Source of the DNA: Linanthus parryae
Lineage: Eukaryota; Streptophyta; Magnoliopsida; Ericales; Polemoniaceae
DNA: 64,000 nt
Assembly: GCA_023055425.1 (NCBI GenBank)
Contig: JALGPY010000010.1
Span: forward strand, 47,425,863-47,489,862
Direction: 5' to 3'
Shown here piece after piece: positions 9,490 through 21,251 of the stretch (positions are counted from its first letter, which is position 1; every line of letters starts with the position of its first letter). The position numbers were made by a program, and so were the translations under genes. The notes beneath the pieces were generated by a model that did not search any database, was not told where the DNA came from, and was given only the letters and a program-made list of their open reading frames with translations.

Positions 9490-11380
9490 GACTTGACTAC
9501 CGATGGTCACCTTTTGGGCACCTTTTGTAGAGTGATTTGACAAAAAAAGGTTGCATATCTGCTGCAGTAAGAACCACTTAAGGAGATCCTGGAGATACAC
9601 ATGGTTGCATTCCCTCATACCAGGTTTTTCAAGTAAGTCAGTAGCACATTTAGCTTCTTGTAAGTGACACCCCTGATCATTAGTGTTGATCCGAAAGCCC
9701 ATAAAGTAGGAGATATTTCCTAGATCCTTCATAAGAAACACAACATGATTTATGTTGTACTAGTTGTGAAATGTATGTTTGATCACTTCATGCGATCAAA
9801 ATGTCATCTACATAGATAAGCACCACCACCGTCAAAGAGTGTATGTGTAGACCAAATAGTGATGCATCCAGTCTTAAGAATAAAGGTAGAGAGCATAGTA
9901 TACCAACACCTAGGAGCTTGTTTGAGGCCATAGAGAGACTTGTGCAGCTTACATACTAGCTGAGAGTTTGTCTGAAACCCAGGAAGTTAAATCATAAACA
10001 CTTCTTCATCCAGGCACCATGCAAGAAAGCATTGCGGACATCTAGTTGTTTGATATTCCATTTCTTGGATAGAGAAAGAGATAGGACTATTCTCACTGTT
10101 TATTGTCTTGCCACATGGCTGAAAGTTTCTTCATAGTCCAAACCATATTGTTGGTGAAACCCCTTTGCCAAATAATATGACTCTGTATCTAGAGACAATG
10201 CCATCTGCATTTTTCTTAACTTTGAACACCAATTTTCATCCTATAGCCTTTATGTGTGGTGGTAGCTGTAATAAAGACCAAGTACATTGTTGCTGAAGTG
10301 CTTGATATTCCTCTCTCATAGCTTGCAAGCAAGTAGGGATTTCATAGCTTCAACAAAGGCCGGTGATTCAGTATCAACATAAAAACGCAAGTGTTGGCCT
10401 AAAACCTGGGATTAGGCTTGTGAGTACCAGCCTTAGATCTTGTGATCATTGTATGTACTCGTGGTAATGAAATAGAAGATGGATTAGGAAAGGACTCAGA
10501 AGTTGATAATGGAGATGGTGGTGGCATTGTGTTAGAAGAGTGGGTAGTAGAGACAGAGATATGACGACTTGGTGGGAATTGTAGGGGTGGTTGTGATGGA
10601 AGTGATAATGTATGAGAGGACGTGTTTAATACAAGAGGGAACTGTAACCAAGAATGCACATAAGAAGTGCAATTAAGACCAGTCAAAGTAAAACCTCATG
10701 AAGAAGAAGGTAAATTGGCAAAGGGGAACTCATGTTCAAAAAATCTAACATTCCTAGAAATGTAGACATGAGATGTAGAAGTATCTAAGCATTTATATCC
10801 TTTTGTATGAGGATAGTAGCCCAGAAAACACAAGGACTAGATCTTTGTTGTAATTTGTGTCTAGTATATGCTCTCAACCATGAAAAACAGGGGCAACCAC
10901 ACACTTTTAGAGAGGAGTATGTTGAAGTGTTATGAAATAATAAGTTAATATGAATACTTAAACTAAAGAGATTTCTTGGGAAGAAGACTGATTATATAGT
11001 TGGACGTAGCAATAGCTTCCAGCCCGAACTTGAGAAGCATATATACATTATGCAAAAGAGCCAATGCAGTTTCAATGATCTGTCTATGTATCCTCTCTAC
11101 CCTCCCATTTTTTTTCTGGGATATGAGGACAAGTGGTTTGATGGATAGTACATTGTTGATGTAAGTACAACCCAAAATAATTATGCAAGTACCCAACACC
11201 ATGATCAGATCAAAATTAATGGTAGATTGAAATTGTGTTTTCACAAAAGCAGTAAAAATGTAGGTATGCTGTATAGACAGTGTCCTTGGAAAGAAGTGGA
11301 TATAACCAACAATATCTAGAAAAATCATCAAGGAAAGGATGTAGTATTTATATTTTGAGCAAGGCTCAACTGAAGATGCT
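9490..11380 (-). mobile_element. Copia relic B, unit 1 (integrase to reverse transcriptase)
   Basis: Reading the reverse strand from 11380 downward gives integrase text (KYKYYIL, KNGRVERIHRQIIETALALLHNVY), then the integrase-RT linker (HTMITRSKAGTHKPNPRF), then RT text ([28 protein letters not shown], and MKDLGNISYFMGF at the end). Stops and frameshifts are scattered throughout. No LTR, gag, protease or RNase H is present, so both ends are truncated. It is shared with unit 2 and therefore predates the array duplication. Confidence 0.88.
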
Positions 11381-13640
11381 CTCTGATAACTCTCTATTAG
11401 AGTTATATTTATCGCACGATTTGCTATACTTTTGTGTGATTTCCGGTAGGTTATCTTAGAAATATGCGGTAAATATGAGGAATTTATGAGTGTGAGCTAT
11501 TTGTGCTTAATCGATAAATCCGGGCGTTTCTCGCGTTAAATTGAGCTTTATTTGTCACATTTGATCGCACCGGTATGTTTCGTGTTGCGTTTGACAGGAA
11601 ACAGAACTTGCGAGATTGAATGGAAAGGAGATGCGAACTTCAGAATTGAGACGAAGCTCAGGAGATAGCTGTTCAACAAAATCCCAAGTATAGGATATCG
11701 TCTCAAGTAATAATCTGGTAAGTCCGGAGACGAATCCACAAGGAGAGGAGGATTAGAAAATGACTTGCAAAACTAGCAATAGCGAGTAGAATAACGACTA
11801 ACTAAAGCAAGCAACAATTTCTCAATGGCTTTAGAGCTTGCCAAGCTATCAAATCCACCACTAGTGATGGAGCAAGTTTTAGAATTCAAGTAAGAAACAA
11901 AGGAAACAAATACTAATACTACTACGATTTCAAAAGAGCTAGTCGATATGGAAGTGAAGTTGGGTCAATTGATTTCGCTAGAGAACTTGTAAATGAAGTT
12001 CAACACCCAAAACTTGCATCAAGTGAAGAATCATGGATTCTAAAGCAAAGATGAATGTTTAGTTCAAGAATTCAAGAGCGAAACCCAAAATCGAGTTATG
12101 TCAAGCATCAAGGATATGTACTCCTCCAAGTGAGTCCACATACAATATCAAGCCACAATTCGGATTTGTCTTTCGACACGAATTCAATGAACTCGACATC
12201 CAAACTTGTGAAAACTTGAAGAATAATTGACAACCTCACAACAACTCACCCAACTTAATCAATCAACCCAACAATTGTAACTAGCTAAGCATGAAAATGA
12301 ATTCAAGAGAGATTAAGAGAATTGAACTTTCAACAATCCAAACTTGAATCACAATTGATGTCATACACTTGTTCTTGTCAATTCATGCCCCAATATATGG
12401 TAGAAACTACACATAACCTAACCACTAGAACCAAAGCTAGAGAACTAATCAAGATGAACCATCTACTGCAGCTGCTACAGTAACTGCAACTCAGAACAAA
12501 GCAGTAGCAGCAGCTCAAGAACCTAACAAAAACAGAGCATAGCAACAATAGCGTAACTACTCCAAAATCATAGCAAAACAGCCCATAAATGGCTTCAATC
12601 CCACCTCCTCTCTCCCTCCCTTCCTCTTTCTACGTTCTTGCTCAAGAACAACCCATGGTTAGGGAGAAATCAGAGAGAGAGAGTGGAAAAAAACAGAGCA
12701 CTGTAAGGTCGACGAGTCTGTGTGTAGAACGAAGGTGTGAGAAGAGAGCCCCGAAATTTCTTCAAAAACTCATCTCAGCCTCTAATTGAACCAATTCATC
12801 CTCTATCGTTGATTTCGTCCTCTCACTCAAGAACCCTGGAAATTTGGGGCTTTCCTGTTGTGGGCTTAAATCAGCGTGGGTTTGTGCAAAAGGGATAGAG
12901 GGAGACGAGGAGAGAAGATTGGGCTTGGTTTGAAGTGAAATGGGTGCGAGAAGAGGCCGAATTTGGCATTGGTTGGAGCTCGGACGGCCTCCCATGGAGT
13001 TTCTGGGTTCTTTCTTCGTCTCTTCGTCGGGGAGAGAGAAAGAACTAGCTGGCTGCTGAGTTGTTTTGACGAAAGGACACTCGGCTCCCCCCCTAAGTTT
13101 GATGGGGGCTTAAAAAGGCCCCCAACCCTTCTTTCAAAAGTTCGGAAAATTATAACTCCACCCCCAATCCGTTAAGAAGTAATCTTTTTAGTCCTTAGAA
13201 ACTTTAGAACCTTGCAAATTGGCCTCAATTCCGTTAGTTTCTTCTCAAACAACCCTTTGGATGCAACTTTGGCCTTGTAATGTGGCCTCTCGGCTTCTAA
13301 ACCTTCATTTTTGGCCTATTTCTTCAATTATCTTCTCACAAAGGCCCTTGAATCTTCACTTTAACTTGCAATTTAGTTGCTTTGTCTTCAACTTAAGCCT
13401 CTTTATCACTTGATTTCTTCAAATTAAGTCCTCCAAGCCCTTTCTTGACGTCTCTTGAGCCGCAAATCCTCTTCAAATTCATCGTTTAAGCTCCCCCTAG
13501 CTAGCCTCTTGCGTTTTAAAGCACATCATCACCTACAAAATTAGGGAAAAACAACCAAAATTACGAATACAAGCAAAAGTCTAGAAAGAGAGGTAAAATA
13601 GATAAATTACACATATTAGCAAGTTATGAAGAGTTCGTTA
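11381..13640. other. Unassigned repeat-like interval, unit 1
   Basis: This block starts at a small hairpin (ataactct/agagttat, 11387-11407) abutting relic B. It includes text such as tcaagtaataatctggtaagtccgg and a pyrimidine-rich segment near 12590-12660. No coding domain is recognised; a 77-codon reverse frame (12762-12995) is Ser/Pro-rich and unconvincing. It may be a non-coding LTR-retrotransposon remnant. Collinear with unit 2 from 39992. Confidence 0.4.
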
Positions 13641-13714
13641 ACATACTAAAATATGCAATTTCAATTCATCAACAATAGCTAAGAAGGATGAAGAAATTAA
13701 GACAAGAATCTGCT

Positions 13715-14530
13715 GCAATCAAACCTCCATGACCCAACCAATCACAATGCATCATTTTCCTTCTTCATTCTCTAATGCCAGTACCCCATTCAAACACCAC
13801 CTGCAACATCAACTCCCTCCATAGCCATGGCTTTTCCCTTTACTCTCCACTACACCCACAAACCCGATCAAATTCCCAGTTTTAACCATCACCTTGATCA
13901 CCAACGACCAAATCACCCTCCAACTTCATCCACAAGACAACCCAAAGTAAGCCATCACCATTAACCATAACAACTGATACTAAATACCCAACACTAGCCA
14001 CAAACCCACAAAACAACCATCACCATGAACCACCAGTTCCACAACTCATCACATACAGACCTTTCACAACTTGCTACTAACCAATTATCACCATTACCAT
14101 CACTGCCAATTCACTACCAAACCTATCCCTCCTTCAACCCAGACACCACAGTACCTCCCCCACTAACCTGAACCCGAACCTTACTCCATGACAAACTGTA
14201 ACAACCAATTTCATCCTCCTAAACCCATGGTTGTCACCTCCAAACCAACCTCAAGCCACTGTTCCACCAAATCAACCACCATTACCATTAACTTTAACCA
14301 ACAATCCTCTACAACCTGCAACTCCATCCTCATAACCACTAAGTAAAAAAATCACATCTGCCTATTACCACCATTTACTCCATCTCCACAAAATATCACC
14401 AGAAGCTACCATCAACCTACACCAAAACAAACCCAGCAACCCACCTAATACAACAACCTGCGATCAATCAGCCACCACCTGATACCACCAGACTTAACAC
14501 ACTACCACATACCCACGTACCAACAGACCT
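13715..14530. other. A/C-rich, G-poor block, unit 1
   Basis: About 800 bp of plus-strand sequence dominated by A and C (ccaccac, caacctc, caccatt words) with few G bases, so it shows strong strand asymmetry. Frames are interrupted and no protein is recognised. It may be decayed proline/threonine-type coding or simple-repeat-derived DNA. The same block is at about 42335-43150. Confidence 0.6.
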
Positions 14531-14599
14531 TAAAGGTAGAAAAGAAAAACCGGCAGAAGAAGTGCCCAATGCCGAGAAGAATTAATGGAGATTAACGCA

Positions 14600-15895
14600 G
14601 GAACAACGCAGAGGAAGAACTAGAGCTACGGGGTGAAGCTTGGAGTGTGTCGGAGCTCTGATTTTCTGTTTGGTCTCTCTCTATTATCTCTTATTTGATA
14701 TTTACAATGAATTTATTTTTCGTAAACATTAGTATGAGTAGCTAAATTACTTTGCTAGGTTCTTACGTTTGAACATAGGTCATGAAACTTTTCCAGATTG
14801 TGAGACTTTGATTCATTAAATTGCTGTCTTAATATGATTTAGATTACGTTCATCTTTCATTCTTGTACTTTAAGTTATGAAATTGTAGTGTCGTGAACTA
14901 TAGTTGCTACTTGGTGAAAATTGATGGACTGACACGTGAAAACGATTAGACTAGAATAAAGAATGAAAACAAACCCCGTATCGTGATGGACCGACATGAG
15001 AAGTGTTGGGGTTTGGGTCATTACATAGTGTAAGTTCAATGCAGGATCAAGACTTGAAATAGCTTATATATTTCAAGGCCTTGAAACACCTTTCAAAGCC
15101 TTGAAACTGACTAAGCTTCATATACATGAACTTAGGAGGAGTTTTCTGATCTCAATCCAACTCCTAAATCCCTGTGCATGATTAGTTGATACCTGATGAT
15201 GAAAGAAAAAGTATTTTGACACATTTTACAGGATCTAACATCATCTATTTGACTTAGTATTGCAGGGAATCCTGTTTCCTATTTTGTAGGAACTTGTTTC
15301 CTAACTTATGCTTTGCAGATATGGTAACTGCTTGATGATTGATTCTGTGACCAACATACTGTGTTTAAAAGCTTCCCAACATATTTCCAACAGGATCAAA
15401 TCAGTATCCCTAAAGATACTGATCAACTAGCCGTTGGGAGAAGCTGTTACAAGAGTCAAGATTTTAAGCAAATACTCATGAAAGTTTGTTGAGAAGATTC
15501 TGAAGATCTTACATTCAAACTGAGTGCTTAAAAGGAGAATTGCTGAAGAAATTCGGAGACACAACTACACAGAGCAATGTACAGAGACACAAACACATTC
15601 AAGGATTGACAAACAACAAAGAAGCAGATTCATATCTCAACCCAAGCATCAGAAGAACACTGCATACTCACTGCAGATTCATTTCCTGTGTTCTTCTTTT
15701 TCTGAACTTCATATGTATATCATTTTGATAATACTTATAGTTCTCATTCTCAAGGATTGTTCCAGGTGAAAAATAGAGAATTCTTAGGCATTCTGATCCA
15801 TGTAGCTCAAGTTACGTCCAAAACAGTGTGGCGTGACCAAAAGTGACCTTCTCGCAATTCTCTTGCGCCTGTCTTCCAGGTCATGATAGTGAAGT
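14600..15895. other. Unassigned interval, unit 1
   Basis: No gene is supported. The strings resemble transposon LTR or UTR sequence, but I cannot name a family. An overlapping pair of frames at 15524-15769 is conserved in unit 2 (44136-44375) yet has no recognisable domain. Confidence 0.4.
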
Positions 15896-15990
15896 GCGAG
15901 ATTAGTCGCGTCTCACAGTTCGGCCTCGTCTGGTTCATCTGCGAGTTTAGTCGCGCCTGACAGTTTGGGGAGATTAGTCGCGTCTAGGTC
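15896..15990. repeat. Degenerate short direct repeats (gcgag-attagtcgcgtct), unit 1
   Basis: Three copies start at 15896, 15941 and about 15970. The common core is gagwttagtcgcgyct, followed in the first two by a cagtt-ggg-like tail. Unit 2 has the same trio at 44508-44600. Confidence 0.75.
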
Positions 15991-16034
15991 ATCTGCTCCT
16001 GCATCACTGAACCATATTTCTTACCCATCGCACA

Positions 16035-16081
<47 letters not shown>

Positions 16082-16082
16082 C

Positions 16083-16165
<83 letters not shown>

Positions 16166-16167
16166 GG
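16035..16167. repeat. (TAG)n microsatellite, unit 1
   Basis: About 133 bp of TAG repeats interrupted by one ac and one tt variant. The unit 2 tract is about 149 bp and uninterrupted. Poly-Val and poly-Leu frames across it are artefacts of the repeat. Confidence 0.97.
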
Positions 16168-16765
16168 AAGATGACTGTAACCGAGGTATAAAGACGAAGA
16201 TTTATACAGTTTGCCACTTTCTAAGTATAATGTTGAGAGGCTGTGTCAGGTTCGAGGATGGGAAACAAAGGGACTGTTTATGGTTTTGTTGTGAATTCAA
16301 TTCTCTTGCCCTGTGGGATGCTTTTATGCCTGAAATACTGATATGGGTCACTCGAATTCTGAGAATTTTTGCAATCAACCAGAGGAATCATTGAAATTCA
16401 AATAAAGCACAGAAAGAAAAATGATTATACATGGAAGAAAGATCAAGAAGATCACAGAGCTTGTTTTCAATGTGAGTAATGCTGAGCCGGAGGTAGTTGA
16501 GGAGGAGAGAGAAGACATTGGAAAGAGAAGTGAAATTAAATGGAGAAGATATAGTTTAATAAAGGGTAATTTCGGAAAGTACTTGCAAAAATTCACTTTC
16601 TTTTGTCTGCCACTCATTCTCTTTCCTCCTGACGTGTCATGTGCTGTATGGTTAGAGCAAATCCACATCATTTGCTCTTAGAGCAAACAAAAGTTTCTCA
16701 ATTGTGTAGTGTAAGAATCACCACCCAAAACTAAAACCAAGAAAGTGGTGGATTATCAAAGAAAA

Positions 16766-17467
16766 TTGGCCACAACCCTATGGGGGGAGGGGGAGGGTGA
16801 AAACCGTATAAAAATACGGTCCATGACCAACCCTATGGGGGAAGGGGGAGGGGGTTCTTTTAGGAGAAATTTTGCCTTGGCTGTGGTATGGTTAGGGGGG
16901 ATGTCCCCCTAGACATCCCCTCCCCCCCCCTACATGGAGTGATAATTAATTTAATATTTGACAATATTAATTACACTTAGTAATTTTTTATGATTATATC
17001 ATATATTTTTTATGATTAATAAATTTATTTTATTTTTATTATTGATAAAAAATAATAATTTACTCCCGATTGTTGAAAAGTATATTTACCAAAAGTCATC
17101 TTTATCTTATTTTGTTCCAAATTTAATAAATTTTATCTTTTATGCAGTTAACAATTATAATTATTAAATTTAGAAACACGATTAAAAAAACGTTAAACTT
17201 ATTGAATCACAACGATACAAAAATAGTATTCAGATACAAAGCAAATATCGCCACTTATTGTGCATAATTACTTTTCTTAGTATTAATAATTTATTTTTAA
17301 ATTATTAAATATATATTTAAAATTATTTTTGTTGGGTGGGGGAAAAGAAATAGGTTGGAGATGAGTAGTTGTTTGGGGGAGGAGAAAATGGTGGGCCCGT
17401 GAGGGGAGGGGGAAGAGGAGGGGGAGGTGAGGGGAGGGGGAAAATGCCATGGGTTGGAGATGCCCTA
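16766..17467. mobile_element. MITE-like block with G-rich ends, unit 1
   Basis: G-rich tracts at 16766-16930 and 17335-17445 bracket AT-rich DNA. The left part has a direct repeat of the accctatggggg motif, a hairpin accgtat-aaaa-atacggt (16803-16820) and a hairpin ggggatgtc/gacatcccc (16897-16920). The right edge, gggttggagatgccc, has the look of a common plant MITE end. Terminal repeats and target duplications are not convincing, so the class is unassigned. Confidence 0.35.
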
Positions 17468-17733
17468 ATAAAACGCACTACCTAAAGAAATATCTCAAAA
17501 ATTGTAAATATTACGTGGTCAAGGTTCAAGATAAATATTGTCGCCAGCTTTATACAAGACTCGAGGGACCTGCTCTATCTGTAGTATTTGTACTGAACAA
17601 GATGTCGTCAAGTAGGAAGGATGAGAAAACTTATCAGGATGTGATATAGAAGAAGTATAAAGCTGCTGCTGCTGCTTTGACTGCAGGGAAGGGTCTTAGC
17701 CGTGCTCAGGCTTATGTATATGCTGGGCACTGA
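17449..17733 (+). pseudogene. Interrupted small ORF, unidentified, unit 1
   Basis: One frame runs 94 codons with a single TAG at 17647-17649. It includes QLYTRLEGPALSVVFVLNK and, after the stop, KAAAAALTAGKGLSRAQAY. The translation in unit 2 (46076-46360) is the same, including the stop; the substitution I noted there is synonymous. The front overlaps the MITE-like right end, so the real start may be the internal ATG at 17602. The family is not recognised. Confidence 0.35.
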
Positions 17734-18528
17734 GAAAGAAGTTGGGTTTGGGTTTAAGGACGGACCGAAAGATAACGGTGTCTATTGCTGGTATCTTCCA
17801 GTCCTTCCTTATCCGGATAACCCGAGTGTAGAAATATCGACCTTCTAAAAAAATGTAAAATGATTTCATTTTGTTGAACACCTTATCCAGATCTCCTTCT
17901 TCTTCTCCGCCACCGCCGTCGTCGTCCCTGGTGTTGACGCTCCGGCGTCGCTGAGCGAATCGTTGGTCCGATCGACAAAGAAAGACAACAAATCGTCAGA
18001 GATGACGAAGCTTACCAATTGGAGTCGGTGAGATGCACGAACCAAAGACAATGCCGAAGCACATCAAATTCATACACCACCAGGAAGAGCGCCACAACAA
18101 AGCAGCAGTTGACGTCAGGAATCTGAGCCCAACAGTAATGGACTTCGTCCCCAAGCAACCGTGTAGGGGAAGGCGGTGATTACTCCGCGAGCGAGAAGAG
18201 GTGAAGAAAGGGCAAAGGGGGGACGGATGCAGCCATAGAATTAAACATGCCACTCACTCTCTGCCTTCGCACAAATAAAAGAAGGCAACAGGGACAAAAC
18301 AGATTTTTGCAAAAACTGCAATTGATGCAAGCAGAAAAACCGAGTTGGAAGGCAAGCAAATGGACAGCGTGGCAAAACAGCCAACATGTAACAGGCGATG
18401 TCTTCTTTTATATTAGGTAGGTAGATGGACCAGTCATGGGAAGGATGTTAGACGAATGTCGATAATAATAGAAGAGATGACATTTGAAATTCAATGATAA
18501 ATGATCATATTCAAAGATAACCAATGGT

Positions 18529-18530
<2 letters not shown>
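17734..18530. other. Interval with possible coding remnant, unit 1
   Basis: A GC-richer stretch (about 17880-18290) contains trinucleotide-rich sequence and a frame starting MHEPKTMPKHIKF. In unit 2 the matching frame is open for 71 codons (46666-46881); here an altered segment after 18160 breaks it. No protein family is recognised. Confidence 0.35.
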
Positions 18531-18566
<36 letters not shown>

Positions 18567-18644
18567 TGTCGCCTATTGGGTTTGAACACGGGACTTTATG
18601 CAGGGGCTTCCAACGGTCTACCACTTGAGCTGCCACCCTAGCTG
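18531..18644 (-). mobile_element. tRNA-derived SINE, unit 1
   Basis: Reverse strand reads an A-box-like tggcagctcaagtggt (plus 18620-18635) and a B-box-like gttcaaaccc (plus 18578-18587) at normal pol III spacing. It ends in a 35-base poly(A), seen as poly(T) at 18531-18565. The whole body is only about 80 bp before the tail. The unit 2 copy has a tail of about 18 bases. Target duplication is unclear. Confidence 0.6.
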
Positions 18645-19144
18645 TAATGTTCGATATACAATATGGTTACAAGGAACCAAAAACGGCATGTTCTTGATCA
18701 CATAGGATAGACATACTTCACATCAACCGTAGGGTGATAATGATAGTGGCACATCAAACAGTAAAACGCCAAAGCAAACACGAACCGGTAATGTCTAATG
18801 CACTTATATGTACTTCACACAAAAAAAGGAGAGAAGAAAAAAAAAAGTGAAAATGAAATTGAAAACTCTCTACAAATTGTAGACAATAGCCGGAAGCCAT
18901 CCAATACGATGCTATGCCAAAAATTAAGGCCTCTGCAACTATTAATTAAACAGCTGAATTCCGACAATGGAACTAAGAAGCATTGATAAAATTGACAAGA
19001 ATGATCATTCTGCTGGATTTGACTATTCATTGAAATTCACCAATAGTATTATGGGACTATTTAAAAACAAAATACGTTTTAGAGACTGATAATAAACAAA
19101 CGATAGAAGAAAACATTGTAAAATTCGAGGTCGAGAAGAAGCCG

Positions 19145-19434
19145 ATGGTTATGAAGGCGGTGGACGGCGGCGTCAAGTTTTGGTGGCAAGAGGAGGTGGA
19201 TGACTTAGGGTTAGAGGGCTAGAGCGGTTTGCGAAGGCATTAGAGGAGCTGAAGAAGAATGTAACATTTAAGGCTCATGAACTGCATGTGGCCGGAACTT
19301 ATGATGTTGTTTTAGAATTGGCGCCGCCGTCTAATAATATGAAAGATAATTCCAGTGGATGGGAGGGTCTTGTAATTAATCCGATTGAGGATTATCGTAG
19401 CGGTTCAATTGTAATTCATGGGCTCACATTATGA
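19145..19434 (+). pseudogene. Unidentified protein relic (ERFAKALEELKKNVTF), unit 1
   Basis: A frame from ATG 19145 (MVMKAVDGGVKFWWQEEVDD) ends at TAG 19220. A frame one base back is open from about 19207 to TGA 19432 and reads ERFAKALEELKKNVTFKAHE and later WEGLVINPIEDYRSGSIVIH. The composition is clearly protein-like, and one indel near 19205-19220 would join the blocks. Unit 2 has the same layout with 4 substitutions and no indel in 290 bp. The family is not recognised; likely a gene fragment. Confidence 0.45.
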
Positions 19435-20444
19435 GCATAACCAGTTCTAATCGACAATGACTCATTAGAGTTTTGAACTATTTTGAGTTTTTTAATTCTA
19501 CGCGGTACGATGATTAAGTGTTACATGTGATTTTTGAATAGTACATGATTCAGAAACAAGCTCGTAATGTCGAAAACATGTTAACAGTATAAGACCTTAT
19601 TCTACTTCTGCGAGAGACAAAATTGTGATTTCTTGGACCTTCATAGTGACTTTGGAAGTCTCTCAAGATATTTATGAAATTACTAGTAAATATATGGATG
19701 CTGAGTGAATTGTTAACACATGCTAACCCTCGCCTTAAGTCTGCCACTGCTTAAATTGGTAGACTTTTAAGGACGATTAATAATAGATATAGAGAGGCTT
19801 TGGGCTCACAAATTTTTATCTATCGCACTCTTCCCGTCTTCTTGACTTCTTAAATCAACTTGTTGAATGCTATGATCATGAGCACTGACAGAGCCATAAA
19901 TTATCTTAGAGGGCGCACAATTTAAAATGTTTTTTTTAGTAAATCATCATAGTACTCATCCAAAGAAAACAAGACATTCAACAAAATATTACAAGAGGTT
20001 TCAACAGTTACTAGAAATTTGTTTAACAATTTTTAATGCTACAATTAAATTTTTTTATAGGCCAACGTTTGGGCCTTATTCCAACTTATAATCACCCAGG
20101 CTGTAGTTACCCAAACAAGCAGGCTATCCACACTTGCTTTCAAACAATTGTCTCTTTTTTCTAAAAATATAGGACTGAGCATTATGAATACATGTCTCCT
20201 CTAATTCTCATTCATACATTTCTTTAACAGAGTTGTAATTCATGTCAAGCACATTTGGATAAGTTATTATGGTTTTCCAAATGTGCTCGATAAAATTGAT
20301 TTTGTATTTGTTTAATGGAATTGAAAATGTCCTTATTCATAAGTAGCATTTTATTACAGATATAATTTTACCAGTTGAGTCTCGCAGTCTTATATATAGA
20401 GAGAGAGATAAAAATAACAGCTCATATGTTCATGTATATGTATA

Positions 20445-20457
20445 CTCCCTCCGTCCC
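20445..20457. mobile_element. Stowaway/mariner-type terminal motif, unit 1
   Basis: CTCCCTCCGTCCC preceded by TA is the standard Stowaway terminal sequence. No inverted partner was found within the next kilobase. In unit 2 this motif is damaged by a deletion (near 48981-48990). A truncated element. Confidence 0.55.
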
Positions 20458-20818
20458 AATCAATTGTTTTAAAATTTCCTTTTTGAAATGTCCTAACCAA
20501 CTATTTAAATACATCAAAATACCATCTTACATAAAAGTCATCTACTCTTTTCAATTGGGCCTATTCAAAATGGATTAACAAATAACCCAAATAATTAGGC
20601 CCAATCTGATTTCATTACCATTAATGAAAGTCAACTAACCTAATTTGACACATTAACCTAAAATCAAAACTTTTTTTCTCTCTCACGGTCATTTCTTCTC
20701 AATTGTCCTCTCTCTCTGTTCTTCCCCAATTCCCGTCCCCCTCACTTTCTCTGATGCGCTGGGTTTTGGCGATTGAACTTGTTTCATCGATTTTGTTTGG
20801 TTAGTTGTTCTATCAGCC

Positions 20819-21156
20819 ATGTCAGACTACATAGAAGGGATCTAGTGTCCCTATTCGTACGACGGCTGGAAAGAGTCTGTCGATTCAGACACCATTGACT
20901 CAGGTGGTTGTTAGTTCGTGACTGAAACGGTCGATCGCGATGATACCCTACAGCCGGATGACCTAGGTTTTTGATGGCTGGCTCTGGTAACTTGCAGGAC
21001 TCCGATCTTTTAGGTTCCGATGAGACACGACCACAGCACGATGAAGGCGAACCGATGGTGGAGTTCAGTGGTTTAGTGGTGAGCTCTACCGACATGCCGA
21101 ATTCCTCAGGTGATGAACCTGACTCTGATGAGGAGAGGGAATACGATTTCTTGTGA
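20819..21156 (+). pseudogene. Acidic small-protein relic, unit 1
   Basis: A pyrimidine-rich leader precedes an ATG. Compared with unit 2 (49344-49681, same length of 338 bp), this copy has an extra in-frame TAG (GGATCTAGTG) besides the shared TAG and a shared frame break in a T-run. The downstream part stays open and is very acidic, ending DEPDSDEEREYDFL. The protein is unrecognised. This is the more degraded of the two copies. Confidence 0.4.
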
Positions 21157-21251
21157 AAATGAAAGGGAGGTTTAATTTCTAAACCCTAGTTTGTCAATTC
21201 ATGTTTCCCTAATCTGATAGATTTTCTATTGTTGTGTGATCTGCTCTTACC

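Noticed and set aside
15896..15990. Possible CRISPR-like repeat-spacer array
   Set aside because: Only three degenerate copies with uneven spacing in plant nuclear DNA; a minisatellite remnant.
15965..16217. Poly-Val / poly-Leu open frames over the TAG microsatellites (also 44419-44847)
   Set aside because: They are translations of a trinucleotide repeat with no flanking coding signal.
18571..18644. A functional tRNA gene
   Set aside because: It has A- and B-box-like motifs, but no cloverleaf could be drawn and a poly(A) tail follows, so it is SINE-like.
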